In this document: positions 34,251 to 44,135 of the stretch, piece by piece
Numbering within the stretch: the first letter of the stretch is position 1
How the letters are laid out: each line of letters opens with the position of its first letter
Assembly: GCA_001661515.1 (NCBI GenBank)
Contig: LUVW01000022.1
Span: forward strand, 397,984-461,983
DNA: 64,000 nucleotides
Direction of reading: 5' to 3'
Origin: Capniomyces stellatus
Lineage: Eukaryota > Kickxellomycota > Harpellomycetes > Harpellales > Legeriomycetaceae
Notes under the pieces: generated by a model
Seen by the model: the letters and a program-made list of their open reading frames with translations, nothing else
Databases searched by the model: none
What the model was told of the DNA's origin: nothing
Position numbers and translations under genes: made by a program

Positions 34251-35324
34251 CTTTTCTTTTCTTTTTTTCTTTTTTTAGCTCGTTTCCACGTTGCCTTATT
34301 TGCTGTTCATTCAACAAACAATTAAATAACAATTCTATTAGAAATATTTCCAGAAATAACACTCAAGATTTCTGCCCTGCTTTTTCCACTTTGACAATTC
34401 CTGGCCACCCTGGTACTTTGCTCAAGCTGGCAGACTATCAGACGACTCGCTAAATCTCTCTAGAGCTATCGTTCTTATTTTTGTCTTTTCTTTTCATAAA
34501 AAAAAATTCCTAGTAGAAATATTGGTTTGTAAACAAGGTGCGAAAGGCAAGTCGTTTCGAAGTCTTTTTCTCGCAGTATTTCAACCCCATAGTTTGCCAA
34601 ACCTACTATTTAAGCATTGAAAAAATATATATAAACAATATTGCAAACCTGGATATTTTTTACTTTTTTTTACTTTTTCTTCGCTTACCTATAGATTCGC
34701 TTTCAATGCGAAAATACCAAGAAACCCAGCTTGCTATTTGTCAATCTTTTAATTCAATATGTTTACTTTTCTCATTTTCAGTCGGATTTCAATTCAAATT
34801 GTCAAGACTGGCTTTTAATTGGTATTCGGTATTCAGCCTATTATTTACACTAAACTGATACACGCAAATCAAAGGGAAAAAAAAATGAAGAGTGAAAAAA
34901 AAAAATTGTCTACAAAAGACCTACTAATTAAACTGTTTACGCTAATTATTATTAATGTTGTGTTCAACTATTCCAAAAAATAAACTACGATTTGACTAAC
35001 GAGTTTTGATTCAACTTTTGGTTCAAATTTTGGTTCAGTTTTTAGTTTATCTTGTTTTACTCACCTACCAAAAAGAAGGTGCTGACTCTGTAATCCAAGT
35101 ACACACAACACCGACGATTTCTCTTGTTTTAAAAATACAATAACGATACCGACACTGCTGATCTAGGCAAGATATAACGTCAGCAAACTTGTTTATTTTT
35201 ATTTTTATCTTGCTTAGTTTCTGTTTGGAGCAGCTTGTTACTAGCTACCAGGCGCGATTTACGATCAAAAGAAGACATTGGCTAAACTAGCGGTATTAAT
35301 AAACTTTGGAAAGCGAGTGGAATC
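34251..35324. promoter_or_regulatory. Divergent intergenic region between FHA gene and RPP40
   Basis: Must carry the promoters of both divergent genes. A CATTGGCTAAACTAGC stretch at 35276-35291, about 35 bases before the RPP40 ATG, contains an inverted CCAAT box. The 106-codon frame at 34538-34858 is Phe/Leu-rich, without motifs, and probably chance. Confidence 0.45.
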
Positions 35325-37298
35325 ATGAGCAGCCATATCCCATTGCCCCACACAAAACACGGAAAGAGTAAAATCTACATTACTCTGTCTGATTTACAAA
35401 ACAAAAAGGAGCCCGCAAGTAAAACAATAGTAGACTTCCCATTCAACCACGAGGTAAATTAAATTTTCTTGGTTTGCACCTGAACTCCGAATAGCGGTAC
35501 TTATTAGTACTACCTAATGCATTTACTTTTACGCTCGAGATTCTCTAAACTTTGGCGCCACTTTTGGAAACTTGTAGGTGAAATTGGTGGTTTTTGAATC
35601 AGTTTGCAGTGAGAATGATAGCGAAAAAAGTGAATGCGAGTCCCAGATCCACGAGTTGCTGAATAACAACGAGTGTTTCCATTATGATGCTAGTCTCTCT
35701 CTAGTTACATTTCTTGACATCAACTTTATAGAGAAATATATAATGAAAGGTAAATATCGAGAATTCTTTCCATTTTCTATGTCTACTCGTCAGTTTATTG
35801 ATATTTATTGCCCCAATTGTACTAAACCAAATTCCACATGCTAGGTTCTGTTGTTGCTTTGACCAGTACATGTCGGATCGACTCGGAAATTGTAATTGCT
35901 ATTGACGGCAACGGTAAGTATAACGTCACCTTTACTTGAGAAACTATTTCAAAAAAAAATTAAAAGCGAAAAGAACAAGTTTGATGAGCTATAATAAGCA
36001 CCACTTTTAACTTTAAGCCTACAATTAAAAAAAAAAAATCGCACAACACCACACCACACAGGAAATCTAATCATGAGTTTGCCAAAGGATATATACGAAA
36101 TGGCGGGGATTTTAGGCAAGCTCTCGCCGTTTCCTGTTGGAGATGAAAAAAGATATCGTAAGTAAACCTCGCACAACAATCATTTTACTTTGATTTTAAT
36201 CCTGACTCTGGCTTTGAGCTTGTGTTTGCCTGGGGGTTAATCTGGAATGCGGTTTTTTGACCTCGCATAACCATTTCTCGTTGATATTTTGAATTTAGAT
36301 ATTAAAATTGATCTCAAGTCAAAAAGCATGAGGCCTGGACAAAAGCAGTACGATAGGCTAATGTGGTCGTTTACAAACGTATTGAATGATGTATACGATT
36401 TTAAGATTGCTTTCTCTGATACAGGTACTTTTTTCAAGCTCTTGATATGAAGAAACCATACTTGCTATTTGATTTGTGTCGGCATTGTCTATTAACTATT
36501 TAGTTTAGTGGTGAGAGAGTGGAGGGGTTTCTGCTTTAATTTTTATTTAACTGTGCCTAGTCATTTTTTCAAACCCAAACCAAAAACATACCCACTAAAC
36601 ATGGGCCACCCACAATATAATGCTTGTAAATAGTTACTGGATTGTCTCGTAAAATCGTGTTTTCAGAGTTTCAAAAAGTGGAAAACGCGAGAAAAGTTGC
36701 GTCACGATGGACCAAGAGCCCAAAAAGTCCAATCAAAACGCCAAAATCCATGGACTTGCTATGTGGCCCTACAGCCAATAGCGAGTACTTTGAGTCCGAC
36801 GCCATGGATTTGATCGAGTGGTTGGGGCTTTTGGTATCAGATTCGGACCAGCTGATCAAGAAATCAGACGAGCCTTATATTTCAGTTTATTCGACCCCAG
36901 AGCCAAACGAGACTGAAAACGTCACCATCTATTCAATCAGCGGGATGATAAGCTCAAAATACATTTTAAACCGTGTCTTGGATATGCAGTAAGTGCTTTA
37001 CTTTAACGATTATATTTTTAGTTTCCAATATCAACAACGCATGCCGTTTCGATTTTATTTTTTTTTGATTTCGTGACCTTAGCTAACACTGTTGCCTCAA
37101 TTTTGATGGTTAATTAGGAAACAATCGGACAAGTTTGCACTGCTTGTTTGGGGATTCGAGGACTCGCCGGTATCTTGGTCAGAAAAGCAGCACAATTTCT
37201 TAACTAGCGGAGAAAACCTGTACGCACAGATCCGAAATTCAAAGAGTCGGTCTTGTCTAGAATTCAGGTCATGCTGTGCTTGGGATGAAACCAGTTGA
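35325..37298 (+). CDS. RPP40: Ribonuclease P/MRP protein subunit Rpp40
   Basis: Seven exons: 35325-35453, 35578-35749, 35845-35913, 36062-36157, 36299-36424, 36667-36988 and 37118-37298. They join in frame to 364 residues, near the usual length of the animal protein. All introns are short (48-242 bases) with GT...AG ends. The diagnostic C-terminal segment LVWGFEDSPVSW, followed by a His-containing SGENLYAQI, matches the conserved Rpp40 ending. Before it come PFNHE, SVVALTSTCRIDSE, MRPGQKQYDRLMWSF and DAMDLIEWLGLL. Rpp40 is a protein subunit of nuclear RNase P and RNase MRP, which trim tRNA 5' leaders and pre-rRNA. Budding yeast lacks an obvious counterpart, so its presence favours an early-diverging fungus. 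Confidence 0.82.
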
Positions 37299-37512
37299 GC
37301 ATGCTTACATCTATCTTTACGTATACATCATCTAGTATATTTTGTCTTTTTATTTTGTTTATTTATTTATTTTGTTCAAATAAAGGTCATTTATAGTCGC
37401 TTAATATCTAGACCAAAATTTAAAACTAAACTAGTGTTCAAAAGCGTATTTAAACGTCGCTATACAATCTACTGTCAATAAATTTGTGTGTTTGTTCTTG
37501 GCTATTAAAAGG

Positions 37513-38599
37513 CTAGTTTCTCCTGCTTTCCAGACTCTGTGCTTTCATAACGCGATATCTTTCAATTGCATCGTTTCTCTCCTTTTGGATTGACCTCACC
37601 TCTGAGGGCGTCATTCCTTTTTTCAGTAGCTTTTGGCTAGCATTCATGCGTTCCAAAGGCGACATTCGACTTGTCCTTTGGACCATCTTTTTAATAGCTG
37701 CCTGATTCTTCTCTTCCTGCTGTAGCTCATACTCCTTTGTTCCCTTTGGGTGTATTACCCGCTTAAGCTTCTGTTTAGGAATTGATTTAAAAACTGGTGG
37801 TGCTTCAGCTTGCTCGTTGAATTTGATTTCGTCAACTGCTTCTGTATCGTCATCGTCCTTCAGCCCCTTGCTGATTTTCTTGAGCCTTTGTCGCGCTAGT
37901 TTTTCTTTTCGGGTGTTTTGGTTTCGTGTTTTGCGGTCCAATTCTTCTTTATCACCACCTTCAGCATTCTCTGCCTTTTTCTTTTTCTTTGCCTTCTTAT
38001 CCTTATTTGGTTTGTCTGTGCCCGGTGCTTTTACCATTGGGATCTTTTCCAGCTCAACCTTCATTTTATCCTTAACACGTCTATTGATTCAACATCCTTA
38101 CGTTGTTATAATACCTACTCTTTTTCTTGGCTCAACCCATTTAATGCCACGTATCAATCAAAATTAACAACACAAGAAATTTAACAGTTAAAAGGCCGCT
38201 ACGTACTTTTTGAATTCCTGGTAAGATTCTCCATCCTCGATTTTCAACACCTTCTTTGCTGCGCTGTTGCTATCTGTGGGTTTTACCTTTTTTTGTCTCC
38301 CTACTCGTTGTAAAAAGCCAAAATTTGTTCACCAAATCAAACGATAACAGCAGCAATATTCCACTTTTGGTACTTCCCTTTAACCTTTTATCATTGCAAA
38401 AATTACCTTTGTTTTTATTGTGAATTTCTGCCAGTCTGATCTTTTCTTTGTCTTCTGCCTCTTTCAGCTCCATAAGATGCATAACCCTCTGGAATTTCTT
38501 TGGAACATCCGAGTCGCCTGTAAATGCTCTCTTTCTTTTTTTCTTGTCATTTCCAAACACTTCAGTCGGTGGCAAATCCCGTGCTCTATAAAAACACAT
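37513..38599 (-). CDS. CCDC137-like nucleolar coiled-coil protein
   Basis: Three exons, 38599-38407, 38273-38207 and 38080-37513, joining in frame to 275 residues. Exon 1 gives PKKFQRVMHLMELKEAED, exon 2 the KIEDGESYQEFKK block, exon 3 a lysine-rich coiled-coil region, then IKFNEQAEAPPVFKSIP and a basic C-terminus. The order Phe-Gln-Arg, Gly-Glu-Ser-x-x-x-Phe, and a late Phe-Asn-Glu-x-x-x-x-Pro-Pro is that of CCDC137 proteins, basic factors of the nucleolus and chromosome periphery. The ATG at 38599 is followed at once by a TTTTTATAG acceptor-like sequence, so a further short 5' exon may exist and the true N-terminus is uncertain. There is no membrane segment. A general rRNA-processing role is inference. 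Confidence 0.62.
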
Positions 38600-39980
38600 T
38601 GTTTAATCAGCAACATATAAGTATCGATTCCACATTTTACGAGTATGATACCCCCTAGCGTTTACTAAAAACGCGTTTATCCAAATATCTTAAGTTAAAT
38701 CGCCAACTCGATTGATTTATTGTCATTCCATTTATTTAAATTACATTGCATTTACACTTCTTGAACTGGTATCGGCTTTTTATTCTTTTTAATCCTTTTA
38801 ACCATTTTCCTCCCTCTTCAAGTATATTCAGAGTAGCTAGATATTCTCTTGGTAGCCGTAAGTGTTTTGCCTTAGGTTTATTGTATAGCTTTATCAGTGA
38901 AGTAGTAATTTAGCTACTTTGCCCATATTAATCGTGGATTTAGTTGCTACTCACTTTTGCAATTTTAATGTGTTTTTTTTGGATATTTAAAAAAAAATTT
39001 TACTCGTTAAATCGATTTAAAATTTTCGGTATTTATTCTTTTAAAGTGGTAATTGAATTATTTTTTTTATTAAATTTAAAGTGGTAACACTCTTTTTTAA
39101 TATTGAAATTAAGTGGTAACACTTTTGTTTGCAAAACTGATTAGCCGAATTGGATCATACTGGTCCTTCTAGCTCTTTTATCCTCACTAATAATTCTTTT
39201 ATCCCTGTTTTATCTTTTTAGCCATTTTAACTTTTAAAAATGCAGGCAACCTGTGTATTCATTAGTCAGGTTGGGCTGCAATGTTAATCCATGGAATACT
39301 CTTGTAGCTTCATCATTGTCTACCAACATTATCTACTGATGAGTGATATATATCGACTACTTAGCCCAAGTTTGTCTGTCAATCATCTTCTCTGCCCTTT
39401 TACTTGTAGCTAATGCTTTTGCCACTCAACTATTACATGAAGGATCTTTCAATGAATAGTACAAAGTTGGGTTTATGCTTTTCTTTGGAAATCATAAAAT
39501 AGTGGGTGGTTTTACTGCACAATCCTTATAACGGCATCCTCGACCTTTATATTGTAATAAGAGCTGGATAGCGGGATTTCCGCTGAATTGTTTTTTCTTA
39601 TCTAAACACTTTTATCAAAGTGCAAAACTCTTTTTATTTCTATAAAATTTTGGCATTTTCAGTTCTGCTTGATTAAGAATCAGTAACTTCCAATATAGGC
39701 TGACCTTGAAGTAACAAAAATTGTACTGTGTAACTCCTACTTTTTGCTCCCATGCTACCTTAATTAGCCGGGGTGTAAATGAAAGCCAGTAATTAGAGTT
39801 TTGAAGGACGCACAACATTTGGCGATGACCAGCTAGCCAATGGGTCCTGAAAACTAGAAGCAATACCACTGGCGCTTTGAGTATAGATGAGGTATATATC
39901 GCTGACCACTGCAAGGAAGAAATAAAGAGCAGTTGAGTTGCTATTGCGCCATATTTTTATTAAGGTTATTTTTCTTGTAT

Positions 39981-40042
39981 ATTCCAATACAAAAAACATT
40001 ATTCCAATACAAAAAACATTATTCCAATACAAAATTTTTATT
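39981..40042. repeat. 20-base tandem repeat
   Basis: Two exact copies of ATTCCAATACAAAAAACATT followed by a third, diverging copy. Confidence 0.85.
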
Positions 40043-40054
40043 AAAGTTATATGG

Positions 40055-40091
40055 TTTATTGGCAACTGAATCAACAAAACAAAACATACAA
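40055..40091. repeat. Dispersed repeat copy B
   Basis: Matches 27671-27707 at 34 of 37 positions in the same orientation. It sits immediately beside the tandem repeats of this gene-poor region, which may mark remains of a mobile element; that is inference. Confidence 0.65.
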
Positions 40092-40120
40092 TATAGGTTA
40101 CGTTTTTATCAAGTTATTAC

Positions 40121-40173
40121 GATTTTATTAGGATTGTTACGTTTTTATTAGGATTGTTGCTCTTTTATTAGGA
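40121..40173. repeat. Degenerate tandem repeat with TTTTATTAGGATTG core
   Basis: Three copies of a unit of about 21 bases with a shared TTTTATTAGGATTGT core. Confidence 0.75.
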
Positions 40174-40285
40174 TTGTATATTTTAAAGAACGTTATGATT
40201 TTCATCAAATTTGTTTATTTTTTTCATCAGATTTGATATAATTTTTTATTGCCGACTTTGATTTGATACTTTTAGGGCAGTTAAA

Positions 40286-40720
40286 ATGCTAGCCGAGATA
40301 AAAAAAGATAAAAGCGTTATGAATTTAAGTTTGGGAAGACCTTGGTTGAAGTGCATTAGATATGATTGGCGTTGCTGGGCAAATAATTGCCAGGGATTGT
40401 TGTTTGTTAATCTACGAGTACCTCCTAGATCTAATAAACGTGTTTGGTTATGTTTATACATGAGCTTTGATGCCTATCTTGTTTTGCATTACATGGCAAA
40501 AACAGCGATTTACAGCTGTTCGAAACAAGCTATTCTCTGCGCTGCATCAAGCACTGATATTTTACTTGTTTTGTTGTATTTAGTTACGTTTGGTAGTTCA
40601 AGTTTTTGTTTGTTTCAACTGCACAGCATTCGGTTGCAGTTTGAGCTAGTTGCTACAGAGTATTGCAAATGTGCCTGCTTTGTAGTTTTGTGCGATTTAT
40701 CTACCGTGTACACTGGTTAA
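40286..40720 (+). CDS. Hypothetical 144-residue ORF of doubtful status
   Basis: An ATG-initiated open frame of 144 codons, longer than most spurious frames in this AT-rich DNA. The product is rich in Cys, Leu and Tyr, with two moderately hydrophobic stretches (about residues 58-75 and 88-104). I recognise no family, and the surroundings are repeats rather than genes. It may be chance or a remnant of a decayed gene. Confidence 0.2.
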   Translation: MLAEIKKDKSVMNLSLGRPWLKCIRYDWRCWANNCQGLLFVNLRVPPRSNKRVWLCLYMSFDAYLVLHYMAKTAIYSCSKQAILCAASSTDILLVLLYLVTFGSSSFCLFQLHSIRLQFELVATEYCKCACFVVLCDLSTVYTG

Positions 40721-41535
40721 AAATGCCATTTTTTTTCTTTCTAGTGAAGCTGGTGAGGATTTTTTTTTATAAAAAATCGATAGCCATTGAACAAAAAACA
40801 CTTTTGGAAAAAGTGGTGAGGTGATGCGGAAGATTTATTGGTAGAGCTACCTTCAAAACAGGTCTGTATTCAATTACAAAAAGAAAAGTCGATTCAGTTT
40901 TACATAATATCTCTAGAGCTAGTTTAGACGAAACTTAAGGAAATAAAGTAATAGCTAGGATTTTAAAGTAGATTTAATACGTATAATTATGTAATTGGTA
41001 AACACATGGCTATTTCTGTAACTTTTTTTACAGCTCCACCAAAGCGATTAAGAGATTTGAACTTTTTTTCCAAAGTAGAACGGATTAAAAAAAATCGAAC
41101 AGTATGTAATAGGAAGGCACGATTTGTTATTGCAAAACAAAAAATAAATGATTGATGACGCTTATTAGCTACTTGTGGAGACTAGCTAGGAGGGGTTTTG
41201 TAGAGTTAAATATAATGTGGCTAGACTGCGAAACAAAAGCAGAAAGACCATAAAATATTTGCAGTGTTTACAAAACGGCACAATATGAATGTTTGCGGTT
41301 TAGAAATAGTGTTTTACTTAAAGCCCAAAGCAATGTAGTATAAGAAAAGTAGCATAACCTGTGCTTGACACACCGAATCAAACAAGAAAAAAAATATATG
41401 GCTGGAGAAAATCCTAGTGACGATTAGAAAGCAATGTAGTAGATAAAAATGCGGTGGTATTGGTCAGACTTGAACTTTTAAATCCTGGGCTTTTGAAAAA
41501 AAAAAAAAAAAAGTAAAGCAAAACATACTTTACAA

Positions 41536-41639
41536 CAGAGCAGAGCAGAGCAGAACATAACATAACATAACATAGCAAAACAAAACAAAACAAAACAAAA
41601 CAAAACAAAACAAAACAAAACAAAACAAAACAAAACAAA
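41536..41639. repeat. Compound pentanucleotide microsatellite
   Basis: Successive blocks of CAGAG, CATAA and CAAAA units, the last with about twelve copies. Adjacent to a poly-A run at 41498-41512. The Phe/Leu/Cys frame on the minus strand is the repeat read out. Confidence 0.92.
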
Positions 41640-42527
41640 TGATGAAGGTGTATTGATGAGTTTATACTATTGCTAGTGTGTATTAAAGTCAAATTCTAGT
41701 CTGAACAAATAAAAGCAAAAAACAACTAAATGTTGAATGGAATAAAAAGCGAGAAAAAATAAAAGATATACTCGTGGATTATAAAGAAAAAAACAAAACC
41801 AACTCAGGACTTGAGAATTCGAATGTTTTTTTTCGGGTTATAAATAAAAAAACAAGATGGTTGAAATGTAAAACAAATAGCAGATCCACTAAAAGTGAGA
41901 AGAGCTTAGCAACAACACAACATTAACAAAGTCGGGTAAATTAAAAAAGTCGTTTTCAGAAATCAAATGGGCACAAGAGTAAAAAAAAAACTCGTAAAAT
42001 TGAATTAGTTAAACTAGAAAGGAAAAAGTAAAATTAGGACGCAATTATCTAAGCATATAGATTTTTTTTTTGTATATAATAATTGATTACATTTGTTTTG
42101 CCTTTATATCCATAACTACTTACCAATCTAGAGTGAGAGGCAACCTCTGTTCAAATTACAAGAGGGGAATATAAAAACAAAAGGATAATATAAAGCAAAG
42201 AGAGATAATTTTGAACAAGGGAACCTTTGGTGTAATACTAGTAGATAATAAAATTAAAAAACCAGGGTGTTTGGTAGCAGAAATATAAAGTTTGTTTACT
42301 TACCATTGCAACTAGGAATAGCTCGCTATAAGATAGTGGTATAATTATAATGCCAGATAGGTAATAGACACAACTTTAAATTATACTGGATACGGGTACG
42401 GCTGAGTTGAAAAGTTGTAAACATTGGAAGGTTGATAGGAAAAATAGCGACAAGTGTATACACACGTGCGTTTAATGGTTCGGAAAAACAGAGATAGTTT
42501 GAAGTAGTAGTTTTATTTTGATCAGAG

Positions 42528-44078
42528 ATGAAAAAGGAAGGAATGAGTGCAGTTATTGATAAAGACAAAAACCAGAAAAGTACAAATAACAAGCTAGCCG
42601 GGGACGGAGGATTGGAGAGGGAAGTTGAAATGGAAGCGGTGGAAGGTAGGATTGGAGGCATTAAAGCAGCAGAAACAAAAGAGAAGGCAGGCAAAATGCA
42701 AGATGGTGTGAGTGTTGTAGGGGAGGCAATGGTGAATTTTAGAAAAAGAGAAGTGAGCTATGGAAAAGAGGAGGTGTTATTTGAAGAGATGATTGGGGAA
42801 AGAATGGTACAGCACAAGGAGAGAGGACAGGGGACGGAGGCAAAGGAGCCAACCAGATTACGGTTGAATGAGAATAAAGCGGCAAAAGACTTTGGAGACA
42901 TTGAACAAGTGTGGAAGAAAATGAATTCCAAGTCGGTGGATCGAAACTGGTGGTTTAAGCCAAAGAACAAAAAGACAAAAAACGACCACAACATAGGTTT
43001 GGGAATTAGTAGTGAGAGTATGAAGAGGATGAAAAAAGAGGAAATGATGAAGTCAAACTACTCACTTTTCAGCCAAACAGAGAGTGGAGGTATAGAGAAT
43101 ACAGGGGTTTCCAAAGGCACAAGGGGTGTTGGTTATAAGGACTACGAAGCCAGTTTGATTAAAGAGACGCTTGGGATGGATTTGAATTTAGATAGTCACG
43201 ACAAAGGGAAGGCAAGCGACATGCACAGAAGCAAGAGAGTAGAGAGCAGTGTGAGTTTGAGATTAGATAAGAACGGTTCGGGAGGTGGTGATAGTAACAT
43301 CATTGGAGACAGTATTGATAGCGGTGCGAGTAAAAGTGTCAGTAACGGTAGCGGTGAAGTGGTAGAGGGTGGAGGGGGTTACGAGGCAGAAGAGAGTGCA
43401 AGTATACACCAATCACCAAGAATAGCAGCAGGCGGTGGCGCGGAGGGAGATGGGAGACAGCAGGAGGGGGGGATGGATGATGGGCGATTGGCAGAGGGAG
43501 ATCAGGTAATCGATAGATGTGGAGAGGAGGCGAGTTTTGTGGTTAGAAAGAACAAGAGTATTCCTTTTGATTTTAGACAGATAGCGAAGGGGTTGGCAAA
43601 GGACTTTAAAAAGAGCAGTACAGACCCGTATGAGTTTTTGAGCCATGATGATGTGGAGTATATAAAGGAGGGAGTCTGTATATTGGGAGACAAGGTGATA
43701 ACCAATGAAGGGTACTATGAGGATGATGTAAATATGAGAGATGACGGAGGGGCAATAATGAAGGTGGAGATAATGCAGAACGGAAACGTGCGAAGATCAT
43801 CGAGCAAGATTAGAAAGCCAAACAGCTATTTGAAGCTAAATGGGGGGAAATACAACAGTTTCTTGAATGAGGTTGAAAGCAGTTTTATTGATAAGAACGG
43901 GAGGGTGGATTATATGCTCAATAGCAAAGATTACAGATCGTTTGGAAAGATCTTTGATGGGTTAGGAAATGAGGCTAGAAATATGTCAGAAGGCTTGATA
44001 TCAGGAAAGGGAAAAGACATGGAAGCAGAGAGAGGGGGAGATGTAGGCAAGAGGAAGGGAATGGGAATGGGAATGGGA

Positions 44079-44135
<57 letters not shown>

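Larger units (their letters stand above)
38600..42527. other. Gene-poor AT-rich region with several short repeats
   Basis: About 3.9 kb between the CCDC137-like gene and the Sec7-PH gene. It contains 20-base and 21-base tandem duplications, a dispersed repeat copy, a pentanucleotide microsatellite and one unconvincing 144-codon frame. The right half is purine-rich on the plus strand and includes the promoter of the Sec7-PH gene. Confidence 0.5.
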
